Origin: Tetrastigma voinierianum
Taxonomy: Eukaryota > Streptophyta > Magnoliopsida > Vitales > Vitaceae
Direction: 5' to 3'
Assembly (NCBI GenBank): GCA_016808115.1
Contig: JAEQBH010001377.1
Coordinates: 930,001 to 994,000, forward strand
DNA: 64,000 nt
Below the pieces are notes generated by a model. That model had not been told where the DNA came from. It searched no databases and saw only the letters and a list, made by a program, of their open reading frames with translations. Position numbers and translations under genes: made by a program. Positions 44,776-57,054 of this stretch are shown one piece after another; the stretch's first letter is position 1; the number at the start of each line of letters is the position of its first letter.

Positions 44776-45600
44776 CTGCCTATCAGATCACATCGCTATG
44801 CTATTCATTTCATCTACAGCCATGAGTTATTCATTTCATCCACAACGTTGACCTTTCATTACATCACAGCCTTGAGATTTTCATTTCATCTACAACCTTG
44901 AGCTGTTCATTACATCATAACCCTGAGTTGTTCATTGTATCACATCCCTGAGTTGTTCATTCCATTGTTTATTAGGTTTTGTGTCATCCTTTTTATCGTA
45001 ATATTTCTCCTATTCATACCCTTTGTTTTAGAGTTTTTTTTTTTTTTTACCATGTCTTTACCTTACTTCTCGTTCATATTAAGTTTAGTTGAGTTTCTTG
45101 CATTTTTTTTTTCTCTCCTTCTCAGTGGTAGAGCATATGGATCATTATGGACATCTTTGGAGTTTCTCATTCAGTTGAGTTTGTTTGGAGATTTGAGCAA
45201 TTATCTTGTTTTACTTCTTAGTGCCTTTTCATAGTGAGTGTAGATTCTCCTTATGTGTGTGTGTTCTTTCATTCCTTGGTGGTCCAACTATTACTTATTT
45301 TCTAAGATTTGATTCTCGAGCCACTTTCGGAGACCATTTCCGAGGGAGTTCGGGACTCACATCGTGACCCAGCGGACCTTTTGTCGCTGCTTTTGGAGTG
45401 TTTTTAGAGCCCCTTTGGTTGCTCTGGTTTTAGTGTGCTAGTGTTTTTCTCTTGGACTCATTTGGAGGTCTCCTTTCTTATTTGATAGAGTTCATCTCAT
45501 TTCACTCACTTTGCACATTCGTTTCACTCCATTATTTGTATTCATTACACTCATGAACTCCTATAAAAAATTGGCATATTTGTAGAACCCCAAGTTTTGT
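44776..45600. other. Degenerate short repeats and T-rich sequence
   Basis: From 44776 to 44960 a ~25-bp unit of the type catcacaaccctgagttgttcatt recurs about seven times. The same motif occurs once per 255-bp unit. 44960-45600 is T-rich and I see nothing further in it. Confidence 0.5.
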
Positions 45601-45638
45601 TATTGAGATGAGTTTTTTAACTTTATGGGATATTTGGA

Positions 45639-45690
45639 GTCCCACATTCGAAAGTGAGAGAGGGAGGGAGGCCTCCCTTACCTATAAAAG
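45639..45690 (+). promoter_or_regulatory. Promoter-like USE plus TATA box
   Basis: AGTCCCACATTCG near 45640 resembles the plant snRNA upstream sequence element (RTCCCACATCG) with one inserted base. CTATAAAAGGG follows about 30 bases later (45682-45692). This arrangement also occurs in plant LTR and TRIM promoters. No snRNA sequence follows. Confidence 0.4.
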
Positions 45691-45725
45691 GGAAACTTTC
45701 CAACCCTTAAGAAGAGAGAAAAATT

Positions 45726-45955
45726 TTGGGACAATGGGCCTCTAATCGGAGGCTCAAACTTGTCTCTGAGTTTTTATTTCTTTTAAGGGATGATGGACCA
45801 TCTCCTCAAAATGAGAGAGACTCAAAACTCTCATTGTTTAAAAGTTTTAATAATTTGGGCTTGAGGTCCCAATTTTGGGAGGCGATCCCGGCTTTAGAGA
45901 CGATATCTCCTTGGGAGGCAACTCGGCCCAGGAGCTACCTCTCTACCATGTAAGT
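45726..45955 (+). other. Possible transcribed leader with a splice-donor-like end
   Basis: A 75-codon open frame (start MGQWASNRR) ends in ctctaccatgtaagttccc, which has a good GTAAGT donor at its 3' edge, about 270 bases after the TATA box. The protein resembles nothing I know. It may be a leader exon of a degraded element; it is only a candidate. Confidence 0.25.
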
Positions 45956-46045
45956 TCCCTTAACTTTCTTTTGAGTTAGGAAATCCTTTTTTTATTTTTC
46001 ATTTTTATTGTTATTTTATTATTTAATTAATTGTCTTGTACATAT

Positions 46046-46055
46046 ATTTAATTTA
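46046..46055. repeat. Target-site duplication ATTTAATTTA (left) of the MULE
   Basis: Ten bases identical to 59306-59315, directly outside the terminal inverted repeat. Confidence 0.85.
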
Positions 46056-46455
46056 GGGGTAACTGATATGAATAATCGATAGTTTGTCAAATCTTCTTTA
46101 ATTAGTCTCACCTACTGTTTAACTAGGAATAATCCCATGTTTTGGGGGTCCTGTATCCTATTGGTCCGATCATAAAGATAACCCGGTTAAGCAGGTAAAA
46201 AATGACACATGTCACTTGTTAATTGCCCCCCAAATTTTTTATTTAAATAAAAAATCAATTTGATCCACACCCCTCACCATCTTTTATCACCATGTATCAT
46301 TATCTAATTAACCTCTAAATTTAATTTTTGAAAAAAATCAATTTTATCCCACTCCTCTCTCTCTTCTCTCTTCTCTCTTCTCTCTTCTATCTCTCCTCCA
46401 CCTCCAGCTCTATCTATCTCCCGGGACCTTCGCTATCCACTTCTGACGTACTTCC
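46056..46455 (+). repeat. Left terminal inverted repeat of the MULE
   Basis: It pairs with 58931-59305 in inverse orientation. It includes a (TCTCTTC)n run at 46350-46390. The alignment is clear from the outer end to 46407 and weaker beyond. Confidence 0.82.
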
Positions 46456-46580
46456 GGCTTCACATTTGTCTCATACGACTAGTTGAGTGTAAATAATAAT
46501 TCCAAAAAAGAATCACCTAAAGCATGTAAAAGAGTGCTAAGGAAGCTCATCTACATTTCCATTGTCTTTTACAATGTATC

Positions 46581-47349
46581 TGATAGGGTTTGGAAATAGC
46601 ACACAGCCCACTCGCGTAATCTACGAGAGACCTGAGGCCTGATCCGTTGAGCAAGCCCGCTCAGTATCCGGGGACGCTTCGACTATGGCCCAAACGAGGG
46701 GCCCTCCTCCAATTGGCTAGAGAATAATATGCCTCCATGATCCGCTAACCAAACCAAGGTCGGCCCAGAGTAATTATGGGAAGACTCCCATAGGTACAGA
46801 GAATAGAATAACCCCTAACCATATACTATCCTGCCGATTCAACCAAATCTTGCCAATAAGGAAGGGAAAATAATAACAGATCATCGCCAGTTGGATTCCC
46901 CCCAATAAGGAAGGAGGATTATCTCAAGCAAACAGCTCCTTCTATATCATGTGCCGAATCCGATACGGACTAAAATAAGAAATATCCCATCCAATGGGAA
47001 GGACTCCTAATTACCATCCAACTGGCTGAACATCTACTATAAATATAAGACCACCCATCGGTGAAAGATACGCCAGTTCTAACGCATACACTCGCCCTAA
47101 GCAACTCCTTTCCCTCAAAAGAGACTGACTAGCACGGAGCGCCACCCGGCACCCTCGCCGACCCCTTCTTCTTTGCTTTGGCAAGAGGAGAGTTACTCCC
47201 AGGCCCGTTAGACACCTCAACAAATGGGTGGCAAATGATCCCACGCCCACACACAATCCAGGACAACAGATCCTAGCTCCCTAAATATCCGGTCCAAATT
47301 TCAATGGCCCCCACACGCCCAAATTCGCCCGGCTGAAAAAGCATCATCA
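46581..47349 (+). repeat. 5' LTR of element E
   Basis: It starts tgatagggtttggaaa and ends aaaaagcatcatca. It pairs with 57055-57789. A TATA-like ctataaatataaga is near 47037. Confidence 0.87.
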
Positions 47350-47369
47350 GTTGGAGCCGTCTGTGGGAA
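47350..47369 (+). other. Primer-binding site of element E
   Basis: gttggagccgtctgtgggaa directly follows the LTR. It differs by one base from the ttggcgccgtctgtggga form common in plant Ty3/gypsy elements. Confidence 0.75.
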
Positions 47370-47756
47370 TGACAGTTCCTTTATAAATATAACCGAGCTT
47401 CGCCATCGACAGACAATATGAACACAAGCAGGAGTAACGCCAATCCGCCGAGGATGCAGGATCCACCAGGCAATGCAGATATGCACTTCCGACGCTGGAA
47501 GCAATGCAAACCAATACAATGAAGTGAAGCACTTCGCCTTATCAATCAACGCCCGATAGAAGAACTGGGAACAACTTACTGCATGGGCTACAACATACAC
47601 CCGGAGATACGAAGACCAGGAAGGCCATGACCTTCCCTCCCGCGAGGAGCAGAACCGTCGCGACATTCCCGAGGCGTCGAAATGTATGTAGCCCGCACTT
47701 GTCAGGGGCACTGACCCCACCGCCCCCGTGGGAGGAGGAAAACGGCTAAATACTAG

Positions 47757-48910
47757 GTGGTGGTCGCGAACGAAGCGCTACATCACCTCACCAGAGCAGG
47801 AGAGCAAATATGGAGCAAAGGTTCAGAGTCTTCACCAGAGCTCGGGCCGTGTGAGGTATTAAGGACGCTACTCGACACTATGGATACCTTGGTACAACAA
47901 ACCGACAACCCTTCACCGTCGAGGTTACGTTATCCGCTCCCAAAGAAAATTCAATGCCACAGTGGAAACTTTCGATGGAGCCAAAGATCCCGTCGACCAT
48001 CTCAATACTTACAAGAACCAAATGGAGTTGCATGGGTATCAAGACCTCAGACGGTGTAGCTTCGCCACTACACTAAAAAGGCCCAAATTTAGCCCGGTTT
48101 AATAGAATCCCCTTCCATCTATCTCTTCATTCAGAACTATCTACTGTATCTGCCTCCCACTACTCCGGGAGCCACGCACGTAGCCGAAGCTACCATCCTG
48201 TCGATCATTGCCAGGCTCGCAGAAAGCTTAAAGTCATACGCAAAGATTCAACGCCGAGTCCCCGAAGATAGACGCACTGATGAAAAATTCGCCATCACAA
48301 CATTTACTGTGTACAGGAGTACAGCCAAAAGATCCGATGTCGATCTCGAACTCCTAAGCAAGCATGGCCGAGGTACTCTGAAGTGAGAAATATAAACGGC
48401 GAGGAAGCCCTCATATCCAAGCAGCCGAGCTCTTCCACCGTGAGTTATAGAAGTACCACAGATAAACTGGGCGAGGATTTAAGCCCTAAAGACAAGACAC
48501 TGTGACAAACTCACTGAAGAGATCGAGAACGCATCCCCAAAAGGAGGGGGGAATCTCGTGAGACCGCCTCAGCTCCACCACAACTGAAGACGACGACGTT
48601 ACGCCCTCAAATACCACTCCCACCGCCTGTCGCTGTGTCCCGCGAGGTACGAAACAAGGGGCCCCGAGATGGCCAACCTGGATGAAATCGATCCCGCCAC
48701 ACGACAACACTGGGCCATTATGAGTTCCATAGGGACTATGGGCATCGTGACGACAATTGTATTCAACTAAAGAGAGAAATAGAATATTTAATACAACGCT
48801 GATACTCCGACGCTTCATATCTCCAGTGGAATCAAGCCTGTGAATCAAGCCTGTAATCAAACGCAAGTCGTGCCCAGACCGAATCCAGTCTAACTCAACA
48901 ACAAATTCGC
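47757..48910 (+). pseudogene. gag of element E, broken
   Basis: The block TVETFDGAKDPVDHLNTYKNQMELHGYQD can be read across 47960-48045 in one shifted frame, followed by RRCSFATTLK, the start of the conserved retrotransposon gag domain. The HYEFHRDYGHRDDNCIQLKREIEYL segment at 48716-48795 is the conserved block near the C-terminal end of Tat-type gag. Several indels interrupt the frame. The N-terminal start at 47757 is only the first long open stretch and is uncertain. A 191-codon open frame on the other strand here (48486-49061) looks like a shadow. Confidence 0.75.
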
Positions 48911-49079
48911 CGGCAAACGACGACTCAAAGACCAAAGAACCCCTCGGAGAAACCCACGTGGATCTCGTGGGGGATTCGCAGGAGGAGGAGAATCTAGTTC
49001 TACTTCTAAGGCCCACTGCAAAGATCGCACTGTGCCAGTAAACGAAGGAAATACTGTGCAAGAACTGTACAAATGGGCG

Positions 49080-49860
49080 ACCGACACTACCATCACATTC
49101 TCTAACTCAGACCTGAGGATGCCGCACTTTCATGACGACTACAGTAGTCCGCTGATTGCGGGCCAACACAACTGGCTCATCTGGTTTTAATCGATAACGA
49201 GTTCCTACTGACATCATCTTCACGTGAGCCTTCTTACAAAATGGGCATTGGCAAAGAAAGCTAGAACCCACAACACACATCCAAGGGGGTTTTCGAGAAA
49301 AGCGTATTACCGTTAGGCTCGACTAACCGTGTGCTCACCCCGCGAGCCCTCGCTGTGCGAATTTTACCACAAAGAAGGTTCCCATCGTAGACCCGCCGCC
49401 TTATAACATGTTGCCAGCAGACTTCAATGCCATAAAGCCATCCCCTCAAGATATCACATGATAATCAAATTCCAACCTTACATGGAGCTGGGATGGTCCG
49501 AGGAGATCGCCGGGTGGCCCAATGCTACACAACCTCCATGAAACAAAGAGCAGTCGACAACGTGAGTGTAGACGAGCTTGACATGCGCGACGAGGTGCTC
49601 ACCCGACCCGAGCCCTCGGAGGAACTAGAACCGGTGTCACTAGGTGACGACCCGGAACATCTCGCCTACATCGGCTCCAAACTGACGGAAGACCTCAAAA
49701 GTCTCCTCACCGGGCTTTGCCACGTAACGAGACGTTTCGCGATGGAAGGTGCGCACATGGGAGGAATCGAATTCCACAAAGAATCACTCATAGATCAACA
49801 CCAATCCGCCCTTAAACCGGGCCAAACAAAGCGCAGCTTCGCGCGTAGTGCGTAAAGCCA
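49080..49860 (+). pseudogene. Protease and linker to RT of element E
   Basis: FSNSDLRMPHFHDD near 49098-49145 matches the FTxxDxxxxxxPHxDALV block before the protease. The active site, normally IDxGSSADI, survives only as IDN plus scrambled bases at 49190-49220. DPPPYNML and GRxxFNAIKAI-like pieces at 49390-49450 and GAGMVRGDRRVAQCYTTSMK at 49481-49550 are the conserved end. From 49493 a 120-codon open frame runs into the acidic linker, ending QTKRSFARSA, which corresponds to the VxQKRRxFxxER block just before RT. Confidence 0.72.
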
Positions 49861-51000
49861 TCAATGAGGAGATCGATGCTTCTCCCAAGTAGGAGCAATC
49901 AGGGAGGTAGAATATCCCGAGTGGTTGGCTAATGTTGTACTGGCCAAAAGCAAATGGAAAGTGGCGACCAGATCGACTTCACCGACATAAACAAAGCGCG
50001 CCCGGCGACGCCTTTCCCACCGCCAAGGATCGACCTCATTGTGAACGCCACCGCTGGCCACGAATTTCGCTTTACGGATGCATTTTCTACAATCGATCAA
50101 AGACGGACCCGCACGACCAAGAAAGACCTCTTTCACACACCGAACTTATTGTTATCGTAGGATGCCATTCGACTCAAGAACGAGCAACGACTCCATCGTG
50201 AGGTTAGTAAACCGAATGTTCCGTGTGGCGTATAGGCGAACTATGGAGAGATGACGACATGCCGGGTGAAACCACCACACCAATCTCCACATCGCCTCAT
50301 CTCTCGAGGCGCCCAGATCCTAAGGAATTACAACATGAAGCTGAACCCAGCCAAATGTGCCTTCGGCTTGTCAGCCGGGAAATTTCTAGGCTTCATAGTC
50401 AACCACAGGGGAATTGAGGCAAATCCAGACAAAATAAAGGCAGTACTCGATATGCCATCGCCATCAGGAATAAAGGAGATCCAAAGGATCGATGTGAAGG
50501 ATCGCAGCCTTTTGCCGGTTTGTATCAAGGGCGAGTGATTAGTGCCACTTTCAAAGTCCCGAAGAAGGCCTTCCAATGGGACGAAGTGTGAAGAAGCATT
50601 TACAAATAAAAACATAAATTCGAGTTCTCCACCCATTCTAGTAAGTCCGATCGGCGGGAACCCTCACTCTATACTTAGTCAGATCGCATTCTCAACCAAC
50701 AAGGCACTTTATAGGAGACAAGGAACGAGTACAACACCCCTGCTTACTATCAGAGCCGAGCCCGAGAGGAGCGAGGAGAGGTACCCGAGGATGGAGAAAT
50801 TATCACCGGCATTGGTAACCACGGCTTTCAGGCTCAGGCCTATTTCCCGGGCTCATACCGCCGAGGTCCCAGGCGGAACTCTCCAGATGAAACAAGTATT
50901 GCACAAACCCGAAGCCTCGGAAGGGTGATGAGTGGGCCAGCTGAGCTAAGCGAGTTCGACATCGAGTGCAAGCCGGCGCCATAAAGGACCGGAGTCTCGC
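49861..51000 (+). pseudogene. Reverse transcriptase and first RNase H of element E
   Basis: RT starts with GAIREVEYPEWLANVVLAK near 49885-49945. FTDINKARPATPFPPPRIDLIVNATAGHEF follows in one open stretch (49954-50080); this is the conserved FxDLNKACPKDxFPLPxID region. The YVDD box is degraded: near 50243 it reads MERDDDMPG, where MEVYVDDMLVK is expected. RRYNMKLNPAKCAFGLSAGKFLGFIVNHRGIEANPDKIKAVLDMPSP is clear at about 50313-50465. RNase H remnants occur at 50560-50930, including ERYPRMEKLS and LRPISRAH. Confidence 0.8.
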
Positions 51001-51420
51001 CAGGCCGTCATGGGATTCCTTCAGCCCGAACTTGCTTCGGACATCACGAAAAGGGCGACCTCGATTTGAAACCTCTACGTAGATGGAGCCTCAAATGCAA
51101 GGAAGCGGGAGAAGGTCTAATTCTAACACTCACGGAAGGATAGACGTGAATCACTCAAATTTGGGTTCCATGCTTCGACTCAACAAAGCGAGTATGGCGT
51201 AATAGTAGGCCTCGACCTCGCCCACATTCATTAGAGTCGACCTGACTAGAGAGGTATCTGATGACTCCAGTGGTAGTCGGATCAAATAGAAGATACCACC
51301 TAAGAGGCCAAAGTGAAACGATGATTCTGTACCTCCAAAAGGTCCGTAATCTATTAAAGAAATTTGTGTTGGTTCGGGTCAGCATGTCCACAGGAACGAG
51401 AGAATTCCGACGGAGACGCC
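51001..51420 (+). pseudogene. Second (archaeal-type) RNase H of element E
   Basis: LYVDGASNA at 51073-51100, then a GLILTLT-like stretch and a FGFHAS..SEYGVIVGLDLA-type reading at 51150-51230, correspond to the WxLHVDGASNxxGSGAGLIL...NNEAEYEALIAGLxLA block. This additional RNase H is diagnostic of the Tat clade of plant Ty3/gypsy elements. The catalytic aspartate in VDG is present; the rest is frameshifted. Confidence 0.68.
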
Positions 51421-52705
51421 TTAAGCGAAGTTAGCCACGGCTGCAGAAGACCTGTGGTGGCGCCTATTAAATCTTAGCGGAACCCTCTATCGATCCATAT
51501 AGCCTGACGGTCGCCCCGGTAGAGTCCGTGCCGAGCTGGATGGACCCCATTTGGAATTATATAATGAGCCAGGAAGCCTCTGCGTGGGCGGCGAAAGGCG
51601 GCAAAATAAAGTAGTCGACGGGTTCACTGTCATAAAGGCACCACAGTGATTTTTCACACCCTTCTTAAATGCATTGCGGGAAGGACGCAGAAATGCGTCT
51701 TTGAAGAGGTGCATGAGGGTATATACGGGAATCATGTCGGGCCGGACATTGAGGAAAAGTCTTAAGAGCGGGATACCTCTTGCTGACCATACTCGAGGAT
51801 GCAGCGACCTAGTGAATCACGGGATCTTGCGCAGGGAGCACACGAATCTCACGCCTCCCGTGGAACCCTTAACATCAATCACAAGTCCACGGCCTTTTCC
51901 CGACAATGGGGGTTTGGATATGTGGGACCCCTGCCCATTGGTAAGGGTCAGTGCAAATTCATAATGTCGCGTGGATTGCCGCTGAGTGGGCGGAAGCCAG
52001 GCCTCAGCCACAGTACGAGCAAGAGGCGCGAATTTAGTGTGGCGGGAAAGGCCATCATATGCAGTTTGGCATCCCAGAGCCACAGTATCGGACAACGGAG
52101 AGCGGTTCGTGATGCTGATTGGAGATTTTTGTGTAGAGCTCGAATTAAAAATTATTACTAAGTCCCGACATCGCAATCAAATGGACAGGCCGAAGTCACA
52201 ATTAGAACCCTTAAAGCGGCCTTGCAGAGACTGGATTAGAAGACCTTAAAGGCTGGGTAGAATCTCCTGAGGTACTATGGGCCTACGGGATAACAGGGAT
52301 CGACAACTCAGGGAAGGCCAGTTCTGCCTGGCCTTTGCGCCGGGGCGTAGCGGTGGAGGTCGGAATCAAGTCTCCCAGGATCGAGTTAGCATCAGAGGAG
52401 CATAATGACGAGGCCCTACGTCTAAACTTAGAACTCTTAGACGAAAAGCGCGAGCAGGTTCAAAAGCGTACGGAGGAATATCAAAGGAAAACAGCGAGGT
52501 ACTATAATAAAAAAGTCAACCAGGAGCTACATGCGGGCGACTTAGTCTTAAAGCTCACGCCGGCGAGGAAGAATCCGGTAGCATGGAAAGCTAGGCCCCA
52601 TTTGGGAAGTCCTTATATATCAGTCGTCGGACCGGGCAATTATGAACTCAAGAAAGCGAAGAGGGGAGGAAAAATCTTGCGGCATACATGGAATGAGACA
52701 CGCTA
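51421..52705 (+). pseudogene. Integrase of element E, broken
   Basis: The first part is scrambled. ITSPRPFP at 51880-51905 and GLDMWDPCPLVRVSANS at 51912-51962 match the core block ITSPWPFAQWGLDLIGPLPxAxGQCKF, with its first aspartate. VSDNGERFV-like at 52087-52120 holds the second aspartate. GWVESPEVLWAYG near 52250-52290 matches GLWVDELPSVLWAYRTT. A long open frame, 52335-52706, encodes the C-terminal end: VEVGIKSPRIELASEEHND, ARYYNKKVNQELHAGDLVLK, VGPGNYELKK and a final LRHTWNETR. Those are typical of Tat integrase ends. Confidence 0.8.
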
Positions 52706-55700
52706 ACGTTTTACCGATGCTTGCCAGTTTAATAAAGTTAAATAATGCCTTATACAGATCTATGTGTCGGTGGGCGTTCGTGATTATTTGATTTAGACAT
52801 CTCAGGCAGTTTATAAGATACGAGAAAAAGGCACCTAAAGAAAATATATAGACACAAAAGGAAAAGTTTCTCTTTATTTCAATTGAATTACATTCAGCGG
52901 TATCCTTGATTACATCTTGAGAAATTATCAGTACAATGAGTTCCTAAAAAAAAAAAAAAACTTTGAGTGAGCTGTGAAAAAGACCAGAAAGGTGGAAAGA
53001 GAAGAACGGGAGGTTCATGGGAGAAAGAAAAAGAGGGACAAAGAATACAAAATGAAAAGGAAGAAGAGGGGAAGAAAAGAAGGAAGAAGACTAAAGCAGA
53101 GAAAGCATTGAAATGCCACCTCTCAGTTTGTATTCTGTAGAAAGTGGGGGACAGCAGCAATCACATTAAGGAGATGAGAGTAACTCACATATCTGGGAAG
53201 GGTGTTCAACCACAATCTTTGGAAGATCTTCAGTGAGAAGGCGAAGCTTGGGCTTAACTTTCATACCGATTTTCGTGGCGCGTGGATGAAATCTGAGAAC
53301 GACCTCGCTGTGAGCGTATTATAAGAAGAATGGTAATTGAAGATTGTTGTCTGGTTCGATTCTCCATAATCTTCAAGACCGCGCCTCACCAGAGTGGAGA
53401 GATGCTTCCGCTGCTGCCGAAGCGGTACAACGCCTCGACTCTTCAACTAACCTTCAGGCCGGCGCGGAACGGCGACGGCGAAACAATCTCGTGATCGTAT
53501 GACCGGGCCTCTTCACAGTGGTTCATCGTTAGGCTCATTTTGGCGTCGTTGGCGACGGCGAGGTTTAACGTTCGCACGGGCCAAAACCGGTGGTGACTAA
53601 AGATCAGCTCTGCCGTTGCGGTCATCTGATAGGAGGTGACCGCGTGGCGTCGCGGCCGTTGCGCGACGACTCCTCCGCGGTTAACCATTGACAACTCGAC
53701 TTTGGCACGTTCCGTGCACTTCGATTTGTAAAGTCAGTCTGCACCGAGTCCGCTCTTTTGAGATCAGATCAGCTCAGACTCCAGCCGCTTTTTGTTTGGC
53801 GTAGTACGAGGCTGTCGCTCAATTGCGGCTGACGTCTGCTGCTGGTCCGCTGACGAAGTGGATATGATTGTGTTTAACCGGTGCGGATGTGCCTCTCGTT
53901 GGCGACCGTCTGCTCACGGTCCGTTCCGGGTGGATCTTCGGTGTACCGACCGTGCCCCAGACCGCGTTTGCTCGAAGTGGCGGCGATCTGCTGCGCAGTC
54001 CGCGTGCGAGTGATCGGCTCGACTGCGCCACCGGAGCGCGCGAGCCCGCCGGCTCATTTGGCGACCTCACCCATTCTACACACGCCTGTGCCAGTGCTCG
54101 TCTGACTGGCGAATAAAAGCCCCTTGACGAAGCCCAGTTAGACGAGCTTGTTTGCTCAAACCCAAACTCTCAATTGAATCGTTCAAAAGGCGTGGGGCCA
54201 CATAGAAACACAAACAAAAAATGAATGAATATTTATTGGCTAGAGGCTTCATATATGTCTCGAGCTCGGGCCGAGCAAAGACGAGCAAGTATACGTGAGA
54301 AGTAAAGTATGAAGAAAGTCGAATCGGTGGCCAGTATAAGGATTTAGGCGTCGAGCGGGAGGGACCAGACAGGAGAAAGGGAAGTCGGCTGAGGCACGGT
54401 CATTGAGAATATTTGAAAAGATTCTCACCTCACTAATCGTGGAAGATCTGAAGTTGAAGTCGTGGCAAGCATTAATTGCCTTGGCGAAAGTGAGCTAGCG
54501 AAGCCATTGACGGCTTGGTCTCTCAATCTTCCGATAACCGTCCCTCACGAGCAACCAAAGAAATCTGCGCTGATGTATATCCCCATGCAATCCATTGACC
54601 TCCTCGGCCGGCCGCTCACTTGAAGCTCAAGGCCTGGAGGCCTCGACAAGCTACTTCTGCGGCACCTTGGCCTCGGAAGCCGCGACAGGCTGCATCCTAG
54701 CTGTGAGCTTATCACCCAGGTTCGCTGTGTTTGCCTTACCTTGACTCCTCCTAGGGCTCCGCAGCTCACCGGGATGAGATAAGTTCTTCCCTTACCGTTT
54801 GGGAACTCATCTTTGGGCGATTAAGCCCGTCGGTCTCGTGATCTGACGCAACTTGCCTGAACCTCGAAGCTCGCCCTTAACCACCATCGGGCTATTCAGC
54901 GCCGTCCTCTCACTCCGCGAGCAGACGACCTTAGTGTGCTAATCGGACTTGAGCCTCTCTACCTCTTTAGTAGCACCACGCTGCTTCGTTCTTATGGCTC
55001 GTGCTTTCGGAAGTAAGAGAAGCGTATCGCCTTATAAATCTGAGCAATTTTCACATGTTTTCCTTCAGTTTGGCCTTCTGTTAAACCCTTCAAATCAGTG
55101 GCATTCTGCACATCGACATAGAGATTGACATCTCACATCAAAGTGCTGGAGATGAAGCATATGAGACAAACTTACGACAACACCTTGAAGAGGCAGGCGG
55201 AGCCTCGTCGGCCAGACAACGCTTCGACCTCCCAAGATCGAGAATCCCTCAAGATGGGCCGATCACGGCTTTTTCCTGCCGCGAGCTTAGCATTAAGAAG
55301 CAAAGGAGTCCCCATCCTCGGCGGTTTTTCGATTCGGGGGTTTTTTCAACCCTTCCGGCTCGGCGAGAGCGGCAGCGCTCTGTCGGCGGACCCCGGCCAG
55401 TGATGATTACAGCCCACTTGGTATTCGGCGGATTCACAGAAGTTTTCGCCTTCACAGCGAGGCGTGGAAAGGGGCTGCGAGCTCAAGGCTATAGGAGCCT
55501 AGCTGCGGGCTGCTTGCACAGCTCGAATCTGGCTTGAAACGGGCCAGAGAAGACGAGATACTCCAGAACCTTGGCCAAAGTCGCCTATCTTTATCGTGGC
55601 TTGGAATTTCTTCCGCTTCACACTCCGGGGCTTAGGGACCCGGTGCTTCGATTGGGCAAAACTCTCTCGGGTAAATTAGGCTGCGGAAGGCTTTGACGGA

Positions 55701-57037
55701 GAGATTTTCTGGAAAGGAGGAGCGAGGGCCTCAAAGCAGCGAAGGCGGCAGGGCTAATTCGGGTAGACAATGTCCGATTTAATTAGCTCCGCGTAGGGGC
55801 AAGCAGAACATTCGACCAATCTCAACACTCACATCATCTTGTGCTTGAGGTCGTCAGGAGGCACTAGGGAAACGAGGAAGGACATGCGATCGAAATATTC
55901 GACAACCTCGCACAAGTCATGCAAAAGCGACACAAACACTTACGGAGATTCTGAGGTGGTCAGAGCCCTGCGGAACCTTGGTGTGTCATCTTTTGTTAAA
56001 GTCGTACTCTGACCTCGTGCTTAACAAAAATGCTGACCCTTCCGCGGCTTATGAGAAGAAGGGAGATCGGAAATCTGAGGAGATCGGGACGCCTAGAAAA
56101 ATAAAGAGCCCTCAATGAGTATCCTTCGAGGAGTAAAGATAAAAAACAAAGCTACTTTAGGAACACTTCCAAGTCCTGCATCCCTAAAAGAAGACCAATA
56201 AGCCAATAAAATACCCAATAGTTGAGTGCGAGTTAGGAAGAATGATTTGGTAAATGTTGTAAAACCCCTTTTATAAAGGGTGCGAAAGAGCTTGAAGACC
56301 ATTCTCAGAGAACTGGCTTCAAGAAGCACACCATTTTTGGTACAGGAACTACGTAAAAAGTCAAAACATCGAGGACCACACCCGAACACCAAAAGGAGGT
56401 CGGAAGCGTTCGGCGAAGTGGCTTCCCAGTGGAAGGACCGACCTTGTATTTGGGCCCTGCGGTTATAGCGTCTTTGAGCAGGAGTCGAGATGTCCCGATC
56501 CCTTAGGATAGTCAATCAGGGCTCACCCTCCTTTCCATACCTAGAGGAAGAGGAGGCGCCCTGGGGAGCATCTCGGAGTTCGACCCTGTGGCGGTGATGC
56601 GAGCTCCGTCAACAGTGCAGCAGCCAGAAGAATCACCACCAATCCGCAAAGAAGAAGAGCGACCTGGACCCATGACGGAGGCAAGCGACAAGAAATAAAA
56701 GCCAATCGGTTGAACCCCAACGTTTCGTCGTACCAATCGAAAAGAAACCGAAATGATACGGACACAACGGACCAAAGATACAACGGAAAAAGACTGCACA
56801 AAAAGGCGTGAACAGAAGGCTAAGAAAGAAAGTCCGGGAGCTGGAGAAACGGGAACAAGGCGAAAGATATCCACAAAAATAGAAAGAGGCGAAGATAGAG
56901 AAAAACAAAGCGAAAACCTAAGTCATCATTACCCCAGGGCATATGACGCGACAAGGCCTTAACTAAGCTTGACCGAGCAGATCATTAGGCGCCGGGTGAT
57001 ACGAAGACTTATAGCCCTTGCCCACGCCAGCGTACAC
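52706..57037. other. Post-pol region of element E
   Basis: A 4.3-kb interval between integrase and the polypurine tract. A purine-rich stretch lies at 52945-53100. The rest is CG-rich with several medium open frames on both strands, none in a long consistent coding path. The minus strand at 56093-56515 holds the most protein-like stretch. Confidence 0.6.
56093..56515 (-). pseudogene. Antisense ORF remnant of element E
   Basis: A 140-codon open frame on the strand opposite to gag-pol. The stretch VFKLFRTLYKRGFTTFTKS, then FFLTRTQLLGILLAYW and LGSVPKVALFFIFTPRR, resembles a plant family annotated as putative gypsy-type transposon protein (PF04195-like), with an L-x-P-x-Q-L-x-P-N-x-W-type segment followed by a hydrophobic helix. 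Tat elements of the Ogre/Retand type are known to carry antisense ORFs in this position. The similarity is from memory of the pattern and is only moderate. Confidence 0.42.
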
Positions 57038-57054
57038 AAGGGCTGGGGGGCAAT
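57038..57054 (+). other. Polypurine tract of element E
   Basis: aagggctggggggcaat directly precedes the 3' LTR start tgatagggtttgg. Confidence 0.78.

Noticed and set aside
45639..45690. Intact U-snRNA gene
   Set aside because: USE-like and TATA-like boxes occur, but no snRNA sequence or terminator follows.
48486..49061. 191-codon minus-strand open frame
   Set aside because: It lies opposite recognisable Tat gag, has no protein motif I know and is explained by GC-rich codon shadowing.
53800..54120. Overlapping CG-rich open frames on both strands
   Set aside because: Several frames are open at once because of base composition; none has a recognisable motif or continues into neighbours.
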